A program made the position numbers and the translations under genes. Below, piece by piece: positions 1 through 7,431 of a stretch of DNA of 64,000 nt (position 1 is the stretch's first letter; each line of letters starts with the position of its first letter). Origin of the DNA: Bacteroidaceae bacterium (GTDB lineage: Bacteria; Bacteroidota; Bacteroidia; Bacteroidales; Muribaculaceae). The DNA lies in contig JAETNO010000017.1 of the NCBI GenBank assembly GCA_021768245.1, positions 4,623-68,622 of the forward strand, in the 5' to 3' direction. A model generated the notes under the pieces. It saw nothing but the letters and a program-made list of their open reading frames with translations, was not told the origin of the DNA and ran no database searches.

Positions 1-963
1 TATCTTGAAAGCAATCCGGTCGTAATAAAACTTGATGAGGCTGCTCCATCGAAACTGCATATCGATGTGACAGCCGTCTCCGGAGAGTCGAAGACGCGTG
101 CGGTGATATCATGCGAGCACACACATTTCGTGCTTTTGCAGAAGAACGGTGAGACCATACTCGAAGATGTTCCGGCTGGTGACGCTGCCGAATCGTCGGA
201 TGATGTACGTCTTGACATGGCTACAGTCTATGAGTTTGCTACGGAAAGTCCTATTGATGAGATTTCATTTATACTTGAGGCTAAGAGACTGAACATGGAA
301 GCCGCGCGCACGGCCCTTGCGGGTGATTTCGGCCATTCATTAGGAGCTACAATCCGCAGCTACGGGCTTAAATATTATGGTGACACTCCTGTGGAGCATA
401 TGATATCATATACTTCCGCAGCCTGCGATGCCCGTATGGGCGGGGCGCCTGTAGCAGTTATGTCAAACTCCGGAAGCGGGAATCAGGGTATAACCGCCAC
501 AATGCCTGTCGTGTCGTTTGCGCAGGATATGGACGCGACCGAGGAGCAGACCGTACGTGCGCTTGTGCTGAGCCATCTGACGAGTATTTATATCAAGCAG
601 AGCCTTGGTAGGCTGTCGGCCCTTTGCGGTTGTGTGGTGGCCTCTACAGGTGCATCTGCTGCGATTGTCTACCTTATGGGCGGTGGCTTCGAAGAAGTGT
701 GCGCTTCAGTCAAGAACATGGTGGCGAATCTTACTGGAATGATTTGCGACGGAGCCAAGCCCTCCTGCGCGCTTAAGATTTCATCGGGAGTGTCTACTGC
801 CATGATGTCGGCGATGCTTGCCATGAATGGCAAGTGTGTCACTTCGACCGAGGGTATCATCTCTGACGATGTTGATGCGACAATCCACAATCTTACCTCT
901 ATCGGACGCGAGGCCATGAATGAGACAGACCGCCTTGTGCTTCGCATTATGACCTCAAAATAA
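1..963 (+). CDS. cyuA: L-cysteine desulfidase / UPF0597 family protein (5' truncated by window edge)
   Basis: The reading frame is open from base 1, so only the C-terminal 320 residues are present and the start lies upstream. The family (UPF0597, YhaM/CyuA) is an Fe-S enzyme that breaks cysteine into pyruvate, ammonia and sulfide in the cytoplasm and is related to the L-serine dehydratase alpha domain. The hallmark segment SNSGSGNQGI is seen near base 465, followed by Cys-containing stretches (LCGCVVAST, SCALKISSGV) that fit cluster ligands, and the conserved end GIISDDVDATIHNL. It converges on the glycogen phosphorylase gene across a long palindrome at 967-1060. The family assignment is strong. 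Whether it acts on cysteine or another substrate is inferred from the family. Confidence 0.88.
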   Translation, partial: YLESNPVVIKLDEAAPSKLHIDVTAVSGESKTRAVISCEHTHFVLLQKNGETILEDVPAGDAAESSDDVRLDMATVYEFATESPIDEISFILEAKRLNMEAARTALAGDFGHSLGATIRSYGLKYYGDTPVEHMISYTSAACDARMGGAPVAVMSNSGSGNQGITATMPVVSFAQDMDATEEQTVRALVLSHLTSIYIKQSLGRLSALCGCVVASTGASAAIVYLMGGGFEEVCASVKNMVANLTGMICDGAKPSCALKISSGVSTAMMSAMLAMNGKCVTSTEGIISDDVDATIHNLTSIGREAMNETDRLVLRIMTSK

Positions 964-966
964 TAG

Positions 967-1060
967 AGGGAACATATAATAAAAGACAGAAATAACAGAC
1001 TTTTTAAGCCATGATGTTCGGCAAAATCAGTCTGTTATTTCTGTCTTTTATATGTTCCCT
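967..1060. repeat. Long inverted repeat between convergent genes (bidirectional terminator or small palindromic element)
   Basis: The left arm 967-1001 and right arm 1029-1060 are complementary over 32 positions, with three extra bases (ATA) in the left arm, and enclose a loop of 27 bases. The element fills the gap between the cysteine desulfidase gene (+) and glycogen phosphorylase (-), so it could end transcription from both sides. The stem is far longer and more A/T-rich than an ordinary intrinsic terminator. The arms share only short strings (such as AAATAACAGA) with the palindromes at 7156 and 61767. Confidence 0.75.
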
Positions 1061-1088
1061 TGTCAACCAAGGGGCTTATATGCCCGGA

Positions 1089-3647
1089 TTAAATCCAGAG
1101 CACATAAGCGAAGTCCTGACGGTGGGGGAGGAGCGGGTTGGTAGGATAGAGACGGTAGCTGTAGCGGAACACGCCCGGGTCGCGGAGCTTGTCGCTTAGC
1201 TCGAATGTCACTATGCTGCCTTCCTTGGAAACAACCTTGAACGGCATAGCGCCGATACGGCTTTCCTGATTGTCGTGAACCTTGTCGATTACAAGTTCGA
1301 GGGCTACATCGTCGGCGAGGCCGTTGGTGTCGATTTTAACCTTGGTGGTGAATTTCTGACCGCTGTGGTTGTTCTGGTTGAGATCCTCATTGGTCGATAC
1401 TTCGAGCACCTTGATTCCGTCCCAAGCGGCAGCCACTTTCTGCTTCCATGCTGCGATTTCCTTCGCAATTTTGTCGCTGTCGGCTGAAAGTTTTTCGAAA
1501 CGCTTTGCCTCGGGCTGGTAGAAGCGTGCGATATAGTCCTCAATCATGCGCTGCATGGTGTACTGCGGAGCGATGTGGCCGATAGAACGCTTGATATACT
1601 GAATCCATTCGGGAGAATAGCCCTTGGAGTTCTTGGCGAAGTAGAGGGGTATAATCTCGTTTTCGAGCATTGAATAGATGGTAGCGGCGTCGAGTTTGTC
1701 CTGCTGTCCCTGGTCGGTGAATGTGCGCTTGTCGGTAAGTGCCCAGCCGGCCTTTTCGTCGAGCTTGTAGCCTTCATACCACCATCCGTCGAGCACTGAG
1801 AAGTTGAGCACGCCGTTCATTTCAGCTTTTTCGCCTGATGTGCCGGATGCCTCGAGAGGACGGGTCGGAGTGTTGAGCCAGATGTCTACGCCTGTCACGA
1901 GACGCTTGGCGACAATCATATTGTAGTCCTCGAGGAAGATAATCTTGCCTTGGAACTGGGGCATGCGTGAGATTTCCACGATGCGCTTGATGAGTCCCTG
2001 GCCAGCGCCGTCGGCAGGGTGTGCCTTGCCGGAGAAGATGAACTGTACGGGGAACTGCTCGTTGTTGACGATGCGGGCGAGACGGTCGAGGTCAGTGAAG
2101 AGGAGGTGGGCGCGCTTATAAGTGGCGAAGCGGCGAGCGAAGCCGATGATGAGCGCGTTGGGGTTTATTTTTTCAAGAATCTTGATTACTGCGGAGGGAT
2201 CGCCCTGGTTTGCAAGCCATTTTGCCTTGAAATCGCGCTTTACGAAGTTGATGAATTTGTTTTTCATCGTGCAGCGCATATTCCAGATTTCCTCGTCTTT
2301 AACCTTGAAGATGCCTTCCCAGGCCTTGGGGTCGCTCTGGTGGTAGAATACCTGCTCGCCGAGTTTCTCGGTGTAGAATGATTTCCATTCCGACGCGGCC
2401 CATGTAGGCATGTGTACACCGTTGGTCACGTAACCCACGTGGCTTTCCTCCCATGAGTAGCCTTTCCATACGCCGGCAAACATCTTCTTCGATACTTCGC
2501 CGTGGAGCCAGCTGACGCCGTTAGCCTCCTGACATGTGTTGAGGGCGAACACGCTCATAGAGAAGCGGTCCTGGCTGTCGGGATTCTCGCGGCCCATGTT
2601 CATGAGGTCCTGCCAAGAGATGCCGAGGCGGCCGGGGAATTCGTTGAGATATTTGTGGGCGAGGCCTTCGTCGAAGTAGTCGTGGCCTGCGGGTACCGGT
2701 GTGTGGACAGTGTAGAGGCTCGACGAGCGCACGAGCTCGAGAGCTGTGTTGAAGTCAAGGCCTTTCTCCACATAGTCTACGAGACGCTGGAGGTTGAGAA
2801 GTGCCGCATGGCCTTCGTTGGCATGATAGATGGTGTGGTTTACGCCGAGTTTCTTGAGGGCGAGCACACCGCCGATGCCGAGGAGATATTCCTGCTTGAT
2901 GCGGTTTTCCCAGTCGCCACCGTAGAGCTGGTGGGTGATGGAGCGGTCAAACTCGCTGTTCATGTCGAAATCGGTGTCGAGGAGATAGAGCTTCATGCGG
3001 CCTACGTTCACTCTCCAGATATGGCTGTAGATTATACGGCCGGGGTAGGGGACTTCGAGAATGACGGGATGGCCGTTTTCGTCGGTCACCTGCTCGATTG
3101 GAAGCTGGTTGAAGTTCTGGGGCTCGTAGTTGGCAATCTGCTGGCCATCCACGCTGAGGCTCTGGGTGAAGTAGCCGTAGCGGTAAAGGAAGCCGATAGC
3201 GGTCATGTCGACACAGGAGTCGGATGCTTCCTTGATATAGTCGCCTGCGAGGACTCCGAGACCGCCTGAATAAATCTTAAGGCAGTTGCAGAGGCCATAT
3301 TCCATCGAGAAGTAGGAGACGGAGGGGATGTCCTTGCGCATGGGCTTGGACATATAGTCGTTGAACATGTCGAAGACCATCTTGATGCGGTCCATCATTT
3401 CGGCGTCGTTCATCACTTCCTCGAGACGGTCGGAGTCGAGCTGCTGGAGGAGCATGACGGGGTTTTCGCCTGTCGCACGCCAGAGGTCGGGGTCGAGGTC
3501 GCGGAAGAGGTTCTTGGCCGCGCTGTTCCATACCCACCAAAGGTTGCGCGAGAGGGTTTCGAGAGGTTTCAATGCCTCGGGAAGTACGGACTTGACAGTG
3601 ATGTCGCGCCATACGGGGGCATTAGTTTTGCTTACAGGCAGTTTCAT
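1089..3647 (-). CDS. glgP: Alpha-glucan (glycogen) phosphorylase
   Basis: 852 residues, cytoplasmic. It cleaves alpha-1,4-glucan with phosphate to give glucose 1-phosphate, using PLP. The N-terminal part, with LEALSRNLWWVWN-like residues, matches the DUF3417 segment found in the TIGR02094 alpha-glucan phosphorylase group, which is longer than the classical maltodextrin enzyme. Visible landmarks are YHANEGHAALL and the PLP-binding segment EASGTSGEKAEMNG, where Lys607 takes the place of the canonical PLP lysine. It lies 75 bp downstream of the GT3 glycogen synthase gene on the same strand, so synthesis and breakdown of glycogen are likely cotranscribed. No separate promoter was recognised in the gap. 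The start ATG at 3647 agrees with the conserved N-terminus. Confidence 0.95.
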   Translation of the reverse strand: MKLPVSKTNAPVWRDITVKSVLPEALKPLETLSRNLWWVWNSAAKNLFRDLDPDLWRATGENPVMLLQQLDSDRLEEVMNDAEMMDRIKMVFDMFNDYMSKPMRKDIPSVSYFSMEYGLCNCLKIYSGGLGVLAGDYIKEASDSCVDMTAIGFLYRYGYFTQSLSVDGQQIANYEPQNFNQLPIEQVTDENGHPVILEVPYPGRIIYSHIWRVNVGRMKLYLLDTDFDMNSEFDRSITHQLYGGDWENRIKQEYLLGIGGVLALKKLGVNHTIYHANEGHAALLNLQRLVDYVEKGLDFNTALELVRSSSLYTVHTPVPAGHDYFDEGLAHKYLNEFPGRLGISWQDLMNMGRENPDSQDRFSMSVFALNTCQEANGVSWLHGEVSKKMFAGVWKGYSWEESHVGYVTNGVHMPTWAASEWKSFYTEKLGEQVFYHQSDPKAWEGIFKVKDEEIWNMRCTMKNKFINFVKRDFKAKWLANQGDPSAVIKILEKINPNALIIGFARRFATYKRAHLLFTDLDRLARIVNNEQFPVQFIFSGKAHPADGAGQGLIKRIVEISRMPQFQGKIIFLEDYNMIVAKRLVTGVDIWLNTPTRPLEASGTSGEKAEMNGVLNFSVLDGWWYEGYKLDEKAGWALTDKRTFTDQGQQDKLDAATIYSMLENEIIPLYFAKNSKGYSPEWIQYIKRSIGHIAPQYTMQRMIEDYIARFYQPEAKRFEKLSADSDKIAKEIAAWKQKVAAAWDGIKVLEVSTNEDLNQNNHSGQKFTTKVKIDTNGLADDVALELVIDKVHDNQESRIGAMPFKVVSKEGSIVTFELSDKLRDPGVFRYSYRLYPTNPLLPHRQDFAYVLWI

Positions 3648-3722
3648 ATTTTTCAGTGAATTGTTGTTTTTGTTTTGTCTTTGTTTATAAAGGTTTTATT
3701 GTGTGGTCAGGAAAGAGATTGA

Positions 3723-5450
3723 CTATTTCGAAGACTTTTTCATGCGGTCGAGCGCTTTGGAGAGCGCGATTGCGTAGGCTTCGTCATAGTATTTTATAAA
3801 TTTCGCCCACGAGGCTTCCGATGCGGTGTGCATGGCGGCCTTGCGGATTTTCTTTGTCTCTTTTTCGCCGACGCATGTGAGATATTCGATGGCATGCGCG
3901 GTGTTGTCGGTCACTCCCTTGTAGTTGGAGTCGCCACGGCCTATGACGTTGACACCGCACTCGTCAAAGTAGTTCTCAAATTCTTTGAGCACCCACTGGC
4001 CGAAGCCTGAGAGCGAGGTGGTGACTGTCGGCACTCCGAAAGCGATACTTTCGAGAGGTGTATATCCCCAGGGTTCGTAGTAAGAGGGGAAGACGGAGGC
4101 GTCGGCTCCCGGGAGGAGATCATAGTAGGTGGCGTTGAAAATGCCGTCGGCTCCGTTGAGGTAGCATGGCACATATATTACCGTCACGCGTGAATCGAGA
4201 CCGGCGAATCCGAGCTGGTGTATGCGGCAGTTGACCGCGTCGCTGTCGGGATTGTTGAGCCAGTGGGTGATAACGGGGTCGGGTAGCGGAGCCTGCTGCT
4301 CTTCAAAAGGCTTGCCGTCCATTGTCGCCATGCGTTGTTCGAGGTCGGTGCGTGCTTCCTTGGGCCAGGCGGGCACCATCACATAGGCGAGCACGTTGCG
4401 GCACAGCTGACAACGGCGCAGTTCATCGGCCATATCAAGGAAGAGGTCGAGGCCCTTGTTGCGGTATTCGCAGCGTCCGCTGGTTATTACCACAAAGGTG
4501 TTGTCGTCAAAACGTTTTCCGGTGAGGGCCGATGCGGCGGTGAGCATCTTCGCGCGTGCTGCACTGCGTGCTGCGGGAAGTTTCGAAGCCACAGGCACGA
4601 AGTTTTTCTCAAAGCCGTTGGGGGTCACCACATCGGGGCGACGTTCAAGCAGTTGCTCGCACTCCACAGCGGTGATTTCGCTGACCGTAGTGAAAGCGTC
4701 GGCTGCATGGGCGGCTTCCTTTTCAAGCGAGTGTTTGGCCTCCATGTTGAGCTCACGGGCCATCTGGTCGCCATTGTAGCCTTTAATATAGTCATAGAGA
4801 GGCTTGTTGTTGCCACATATGCTCCTACCTATGCTGGTGGCATGGGTGGTGAATACGGTGGCTACCTGCGGAAGCTTCCATTTGACATAGAGCAAGCCCA
4901 TGCCGGTGGTCCATTCATCGAAATGGGCCACTATGCGCGGTTTGCGCTTGGGACCACGCTTCCCGGGAGTCGCTTCAGGAAGCCCGAAGCCGCTTTCAAC
5001 AATAGATTCGATAACGATGCCGGAGGCGTGGGCGAAGGCGCAGCCTTCATCATAGTCGCCGTAGGCATGGAGGGAGTCAACGCCGAAGCGCTGCCACATT
5101 TCTCCGTAGAATTCATCCTTTACGGCATACATGCCGTCAAACTTTACAAGCACTGCAATCGGACGTCCTGGAACTTCCCATCGTCCGACTCTTACGCTAA
5201 CACCATCAGGAAGTTTTGCTCCACGAGCCCAGTCTGAGAGACCGGTGACGTTACATTCGGAGAACCAAGGCGACGGATTTTCGTCAGTCCATACGTCAGG
5301 GCCTATGAATATTACCTTGTCCTTGAATTGCTTCTGAAGGGTTTTGGCCTTGGTGGACAGGACGGTGTAAATACCACCGATCTTGTTGCAAACCTCCCAG
5401 CTAACCTCGAAGAGAAGGTCTACCTGTGGCGTAGCAGGGGTATTGTCCAT
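3723..5450 (-). CDS. Glycogen synthase, GT3 (eukaryote-like) family
   Basis: 575 residues. It transfers glucose from a nucleotide sugar to the non-reducing end of glycogen. The N-terminus (FEVSWEVCNKIGGIYTVL) and the C-terminal donor site (PSYYEPWGYTPLESIAFGVP) are those of the GT3 family of yeast and animals, which Bacteroidota use in place of the GT5 GlgA enzyme. The donor (UDP- or ADP-glucose) cannot be read from sequence. It is the first gene of a two-gene operon with the phosphorylase. A -7 box is seen 29-36 bp upstream of the ATG. It is divergent from the polygalacturonase gene with 246 bp between. Confidence 0.93.
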   Translation of the reverse strand: MDNTPATPQVDLLFEVSWEVCNKIGGIYTVLSTKAKTLQKQFKDKVIFIGPDVWTDENPSPWFSECNVTGLSDWARGAKLPDGVSVRVGRWEVPGRPIAVLVKFDGMYAVKDEFYGEMWQRFGVDSLHAYGDYDEGCAFAHASGIVIESIVESGFGLPEATPGKRGPKRKPRIVAHFDEWTTGMGLLYVKWKLPQVATVFTTHATSIGRSICGNNKPLYDYIKGYNGDQMARELNMEAKHSLEKEAAHAADAFTTVSEITAVECEQLLERRPDVVTPNGFEKNFVPVASKLPAARSAARAKMLTAASALTGKRFDDNTFVVITSGRCEYRNKGLDLFLDMADELRRCQLCRNVLAYVMVPAWPKEARTDLEQRMATMDGKPFEEQQAPLPDPVITHWLNNPDSDAVNCRIHQLGFAGLDSRVTVIYVPCYLNGADGIFNATYYDLLPGADASVFPSYYEPWGYTPLESIAFGVPTVTTSLSGFGQWVLKEFENYFDECGVNVIGRGDSNYKGVTDNTAHAIEYLTCVGEKETKKIRKAAMHTASEASWAKFIKYYDEAYAIALSKALDRMKKSSK

Positions 5451-5478
5451 TCTAAATTCAATTTTCGATTTCAGAGCG

Positions 5479-5486
5479 CAAAGTTA
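5479..5486 (-). promoter_or_regulatory. -7 box (TAACTTTG) of the glycogen operon
   Basis: On the minus strand this reads TAACTTTG, matching the Bacteroidota TAnnTTTG element, 28 bases before the glycogen synthase ATG. No good TTTG was found at the -33 distance, so this is a half-promoter call. Confidence 0.5.
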
Positions 5487-5517
5487 ATCAAATTTTTTTT
5501 AATATCAGTCAGATAGC

Positions 5518-5547
5518 TTGAAATCATAAGAAAAATAGCTAAATTTG
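5518..5547 (+). promoter_or_regulatory. Promoter of the polygalacturonase gene
   Basis: TTG at 5518-5520, a 19-base spacer, and TAAATTTG at 5540-5547 give a close match to the Bacteroidota sigma-ABfr consensus. Transcription should start near 5552, leaving a leader of roughly 145 nt before the ATG at 5697. Confidence 0.65.
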
Positions 5548-5560
5548 TCACCACTTTACT

Positions 5561-5613
5561 ACAGACCGGCCTTTCGGGAGGCCACTCCTGCCGGTAAAAT
5601 TTTGAAGGTCTGT
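5561..5613 (+). ncRNA. Structured 5' leader segment upstream of polygalacturonase
   Basis: Within the expected mRNA leader an outer stem is formed by ACAGACC (5561-5567) and GGTCTGT (5607-5613). Inside it either GGCCTT/GAGGCC (5568-5573 with 5578-5583, loop TCGG) or CCGGC/GCCGG (5566-5570 with 5590-5594) can pair, so two exclusive folds are possible. I do not recognise a known riboswitch class. A regulatory role is inference. Confidence 0.4.
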
Positions 5614-5696
5614 GCGGATAGAGCCATCATGCGTTTCTAAATCAGTCGATTCATCATTTTTTTATTAAATTAATAAGTTATATTCAAGTTTTAACC

Positions 5697-7157
5697 ATGA
5701 AAAAAACTGCAATTGCTTTAATGCTCCTGTTAGGGCTTGGCACGGCCAGTGCCGGCGCCGCCGACAAGGGCAAGAGCGCGGCAGAAGATGCTGCAAGGGC
5801 TTGGGCCGAGCTTTACCCCGCCGTCGAACAGAACATCAAGGCCCCGACTTTCCGTGAGAAAGATTACCCTATTTTCAAGTACGGCAAGAAATCCAAGACC
5901 AAGGGCTATCTCTATACCCAGCTCATCAACAAGGTGATAAACCGCTGTTCCCGCGAGGGTGGCGGCAGGGTTGTGATTCCCGCAGGCACATGGCTTACCG
6001 GCCCGATTACTCTCAAGAGCAATGTCAATCTCCATCTCGAAGAGGGAGCCGTGTTGCTTTTCACTTCCGACCTTAAGGAATATCCGCTCGTGCGCACCCG
6101 CTGGGAGGGTATGGACTGCTACAATTATCAGCCTATGATTTACGCCTATGAGCAGGAGAATATCGCTATCACAGGCAAGGGTACTATCGACGGCGGTGCC
6201 GAAAGGGCTAACTGGTGGCGCATGTGTGGCGCGACCAAATATGGCTGGGAGGATGGCAAAGGCATCATCTCGCAGCGTATAGGCCGTCCGATTCTTCAGG
6301 AATGGAATGAGAAGGGCGTCCCCGTTGAGGAACGCAAGATGGGCGACGGCTACGGCATGCGCGTGCAGTTGGTCAACCCCGTGAAGTGCAAGAATGTGCT
6401 TATCGAGGGTGTCACCATGCTCCGCTCTCCCTTCTGGGTTATCCATCCGCTGCTCTGCGAGAATCTTACTGTCCGTGGCGTTCATATCCAGAATGACGGC
6501 CCCAACGGCGACGGCTGTGACCCCGAATCGTGCAAGAATGTGCTCATCGAGGACTGCTTCTTCGATACAGGCGACGACTGCATCGCAATCAAGAGTGGCC
6601 GTAACCGCGACGGACGCGAGGCCAACATCCCGTCGGAGAATATCATAGTGCGCAACTGCAAGATGAAAAACGGTCATGGCGGCGTTGTAGTAGGCTCTGA
6701 AATCTCAGGTGGCTACCGCACTCTCTTCGTTGAGAACTGTCAGATGGACAGCCCCGACCTCGACCGTGTGATCCGCATCAAGACCAACAACTGCCGCGGA
6801 GGTGTCATTGAGAACATCTATGTGCGCAACGTTGAAGTTGGCCAGTGTCGCGAGGCGGTGCTTAAAATCAACCTCGTCTATGAGCAGCGCGAGAAATGCC
6901 AGCGCGATTTCTATCCTACAGTGCGCAATGTGTTCCTCGACAATGTCAACTGCAACAAGAGCAAGTATGGCGTGAAGATTGACGGTTTCGACGACCGTTG
7001 CAACGTCTACAATATCGAGTGCAAGAATTCAAACTGGAGCGGTGTGACCGACGGCGCTCTCTCGCTCACCGGCGAGGCTAAGGATGTCCGTCTCACCAAT
7101 GTGAACATCACGAAGAGCACTACCGGCGAGAAAATCGAAGCTCCCGAACCTTTCTAA
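5697..7157 (+). CDS. Secreted polygalacturonase (GH28)
   Basis: 486 residues with a signal peptide (about 1-22, ending GTASAGAA), so exported to the periplasm or beyond. GH28 enzymes hydrolyse alpha-1,4-galacturonide or related bonds in pectin by inversion on a right-handed beta-helix. All four signature sites are present: NGDGCD near residues 271-276, DTGDDC with the acid pair Asp293/Asp294, GHG with His327, and RIK at 360-362. Residues before 80 include the KTKGYLYTQLINK segment common in Bacteroidales GH28 proteins. It has its own promoter and structured leader, and its stop codon lies at the edge of the palindromic repeat 7156-7345. It converges on the sus operon. Endo- versus exo-activity cannot be told from sequence. 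Confidence 0.93.
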   Translation: MKKTAIALMLLLGLGTASAGAADKGKSAAEDAARAWAELYPAVEQNIKAPTFREKDYPIFKYGKKSKTKGYLYTQLINKVINRCSREGGGRVVIPAGTWLTGPITLKSNVNLHLEEGAVLLFTSDLKEYPLVRTRWEGMDCYNYQPMIYAYEQENIAITGKGTIDGGAERANWWRMCGATKYGWEDGKGIISQRIGRPILQEWNEKGVPVEERKMGDGYGMRVQLVNPVKCKNVLIEGVTMLRSPFWVIHPLLCENLTVRGVHIQNDGPNGDGCDPESCKNVLIEDCFFDTGDDCIAIKSGRNRDGREANIPSENIIVRNCKMKNGHGGVVVGSEISGGYRTLFVENCQMDSPDLDRVIRIKTNNCRGGVIENIYVRNVEVGQCREAVLKINLVYEQREKCQRDFYPTVRNVFLDNVNCNKSKYGVKIDGFDDRCNVYNIECKNSNWSGVTDGALSLTGEAKDVRLTNVNITKSTTGEKIEAPEPF

Positions 7158-7345
7158 AAAGGAGTACAGAAATTCTGAAAATTAGGTACATAAATTCAGA
7201 AATGGCATAAATAACAGATTAATTTAACGACGGATTAATTTGTAGATAAAGGGCACAGAATGTACATAACGAACATAAATTATGTCTCTTATGTACATTC
7301 TGTGCCTGTTATTTATGCTATTTCTGAATTTCTGTACCCTTTTTA
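7156..7345 (+). repeat. Palindromic intergenic repeat, copy A
   Basis: Nested inverted repeat of about 190 bp. Outer arms read GTACAGAAATT (left) and AATTTCTGTAC (right), then ATAAATAACA opposite TGTTATTTAT, and a perfect 18-bp core pair GGCACAGAATGTACATAA (7252-7269) with its complement (7289-7306). The left half also carries an extra partial copy of the outer arm (7185-7215). The reverse complement of this element matches the repeat at 61767-61932 over its whole length. It starts inside the stop codon of the polygalacturonase gene. No open reading frame of credible size is inside. Confidence 0.85.
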
Positions 7346-7366
7346 TAACATCTGTGATATAATATG

Positions 7367-7405
7367 GCCGCCCGGTCAATCCTCGAGAGGATTTGGCCGG
7401 GCGGC
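7367..7405. terminator. GC-rich hairpin between polygalacturonase and the sus operon
   Basis: GCCGCCCGG...CCGGGCGGC arms with an A/T inner part and a CGAG loop form a strong stem, with a one-base bulge. It lies 27 bp past the stop codon of the last sus gene on the minus strand and beyond the repeat on the plus strand. There is no long T-run, so Rho-independent termination is likely but not certain. Confidence 0.6.
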
Positions 7406-7431
7406 GCTTCAGATTGAAATAAAGGGGCTGA

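Noticed and set aside
2502..3269. 255-codon open frame on the plus strand
   Set aside because: It is the antisense shadow of glgP; the translation is low-complexity (Val/Glu/Ala-rich) and matches no family.
4335..5237. 300-codon open frame on the plus strand
   Set aside because: Antisense to the glycogen synthase gene, whose conserved motifs fully explain the region.
5561..5613. Known riboswitch (cobalamin, TPP, SAM or similar) in the GH28 leader
   Set aside because: A GGCCACT-like string first looked like a cobalamin fragment, but the other conserved boxes are missing.
5730..6677. 315-codon open frame on the minus strand
   Set aside because: Antisense to the GH28 gene, which has a signal peptide and all catalytic motifs.
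7156..7345. CRISPR array or direct repeats
   Set aside because: The element is one nested palindrome with no regularly spaced direct repeats. No CRISPR or cas gene was seen anywhere in the window.
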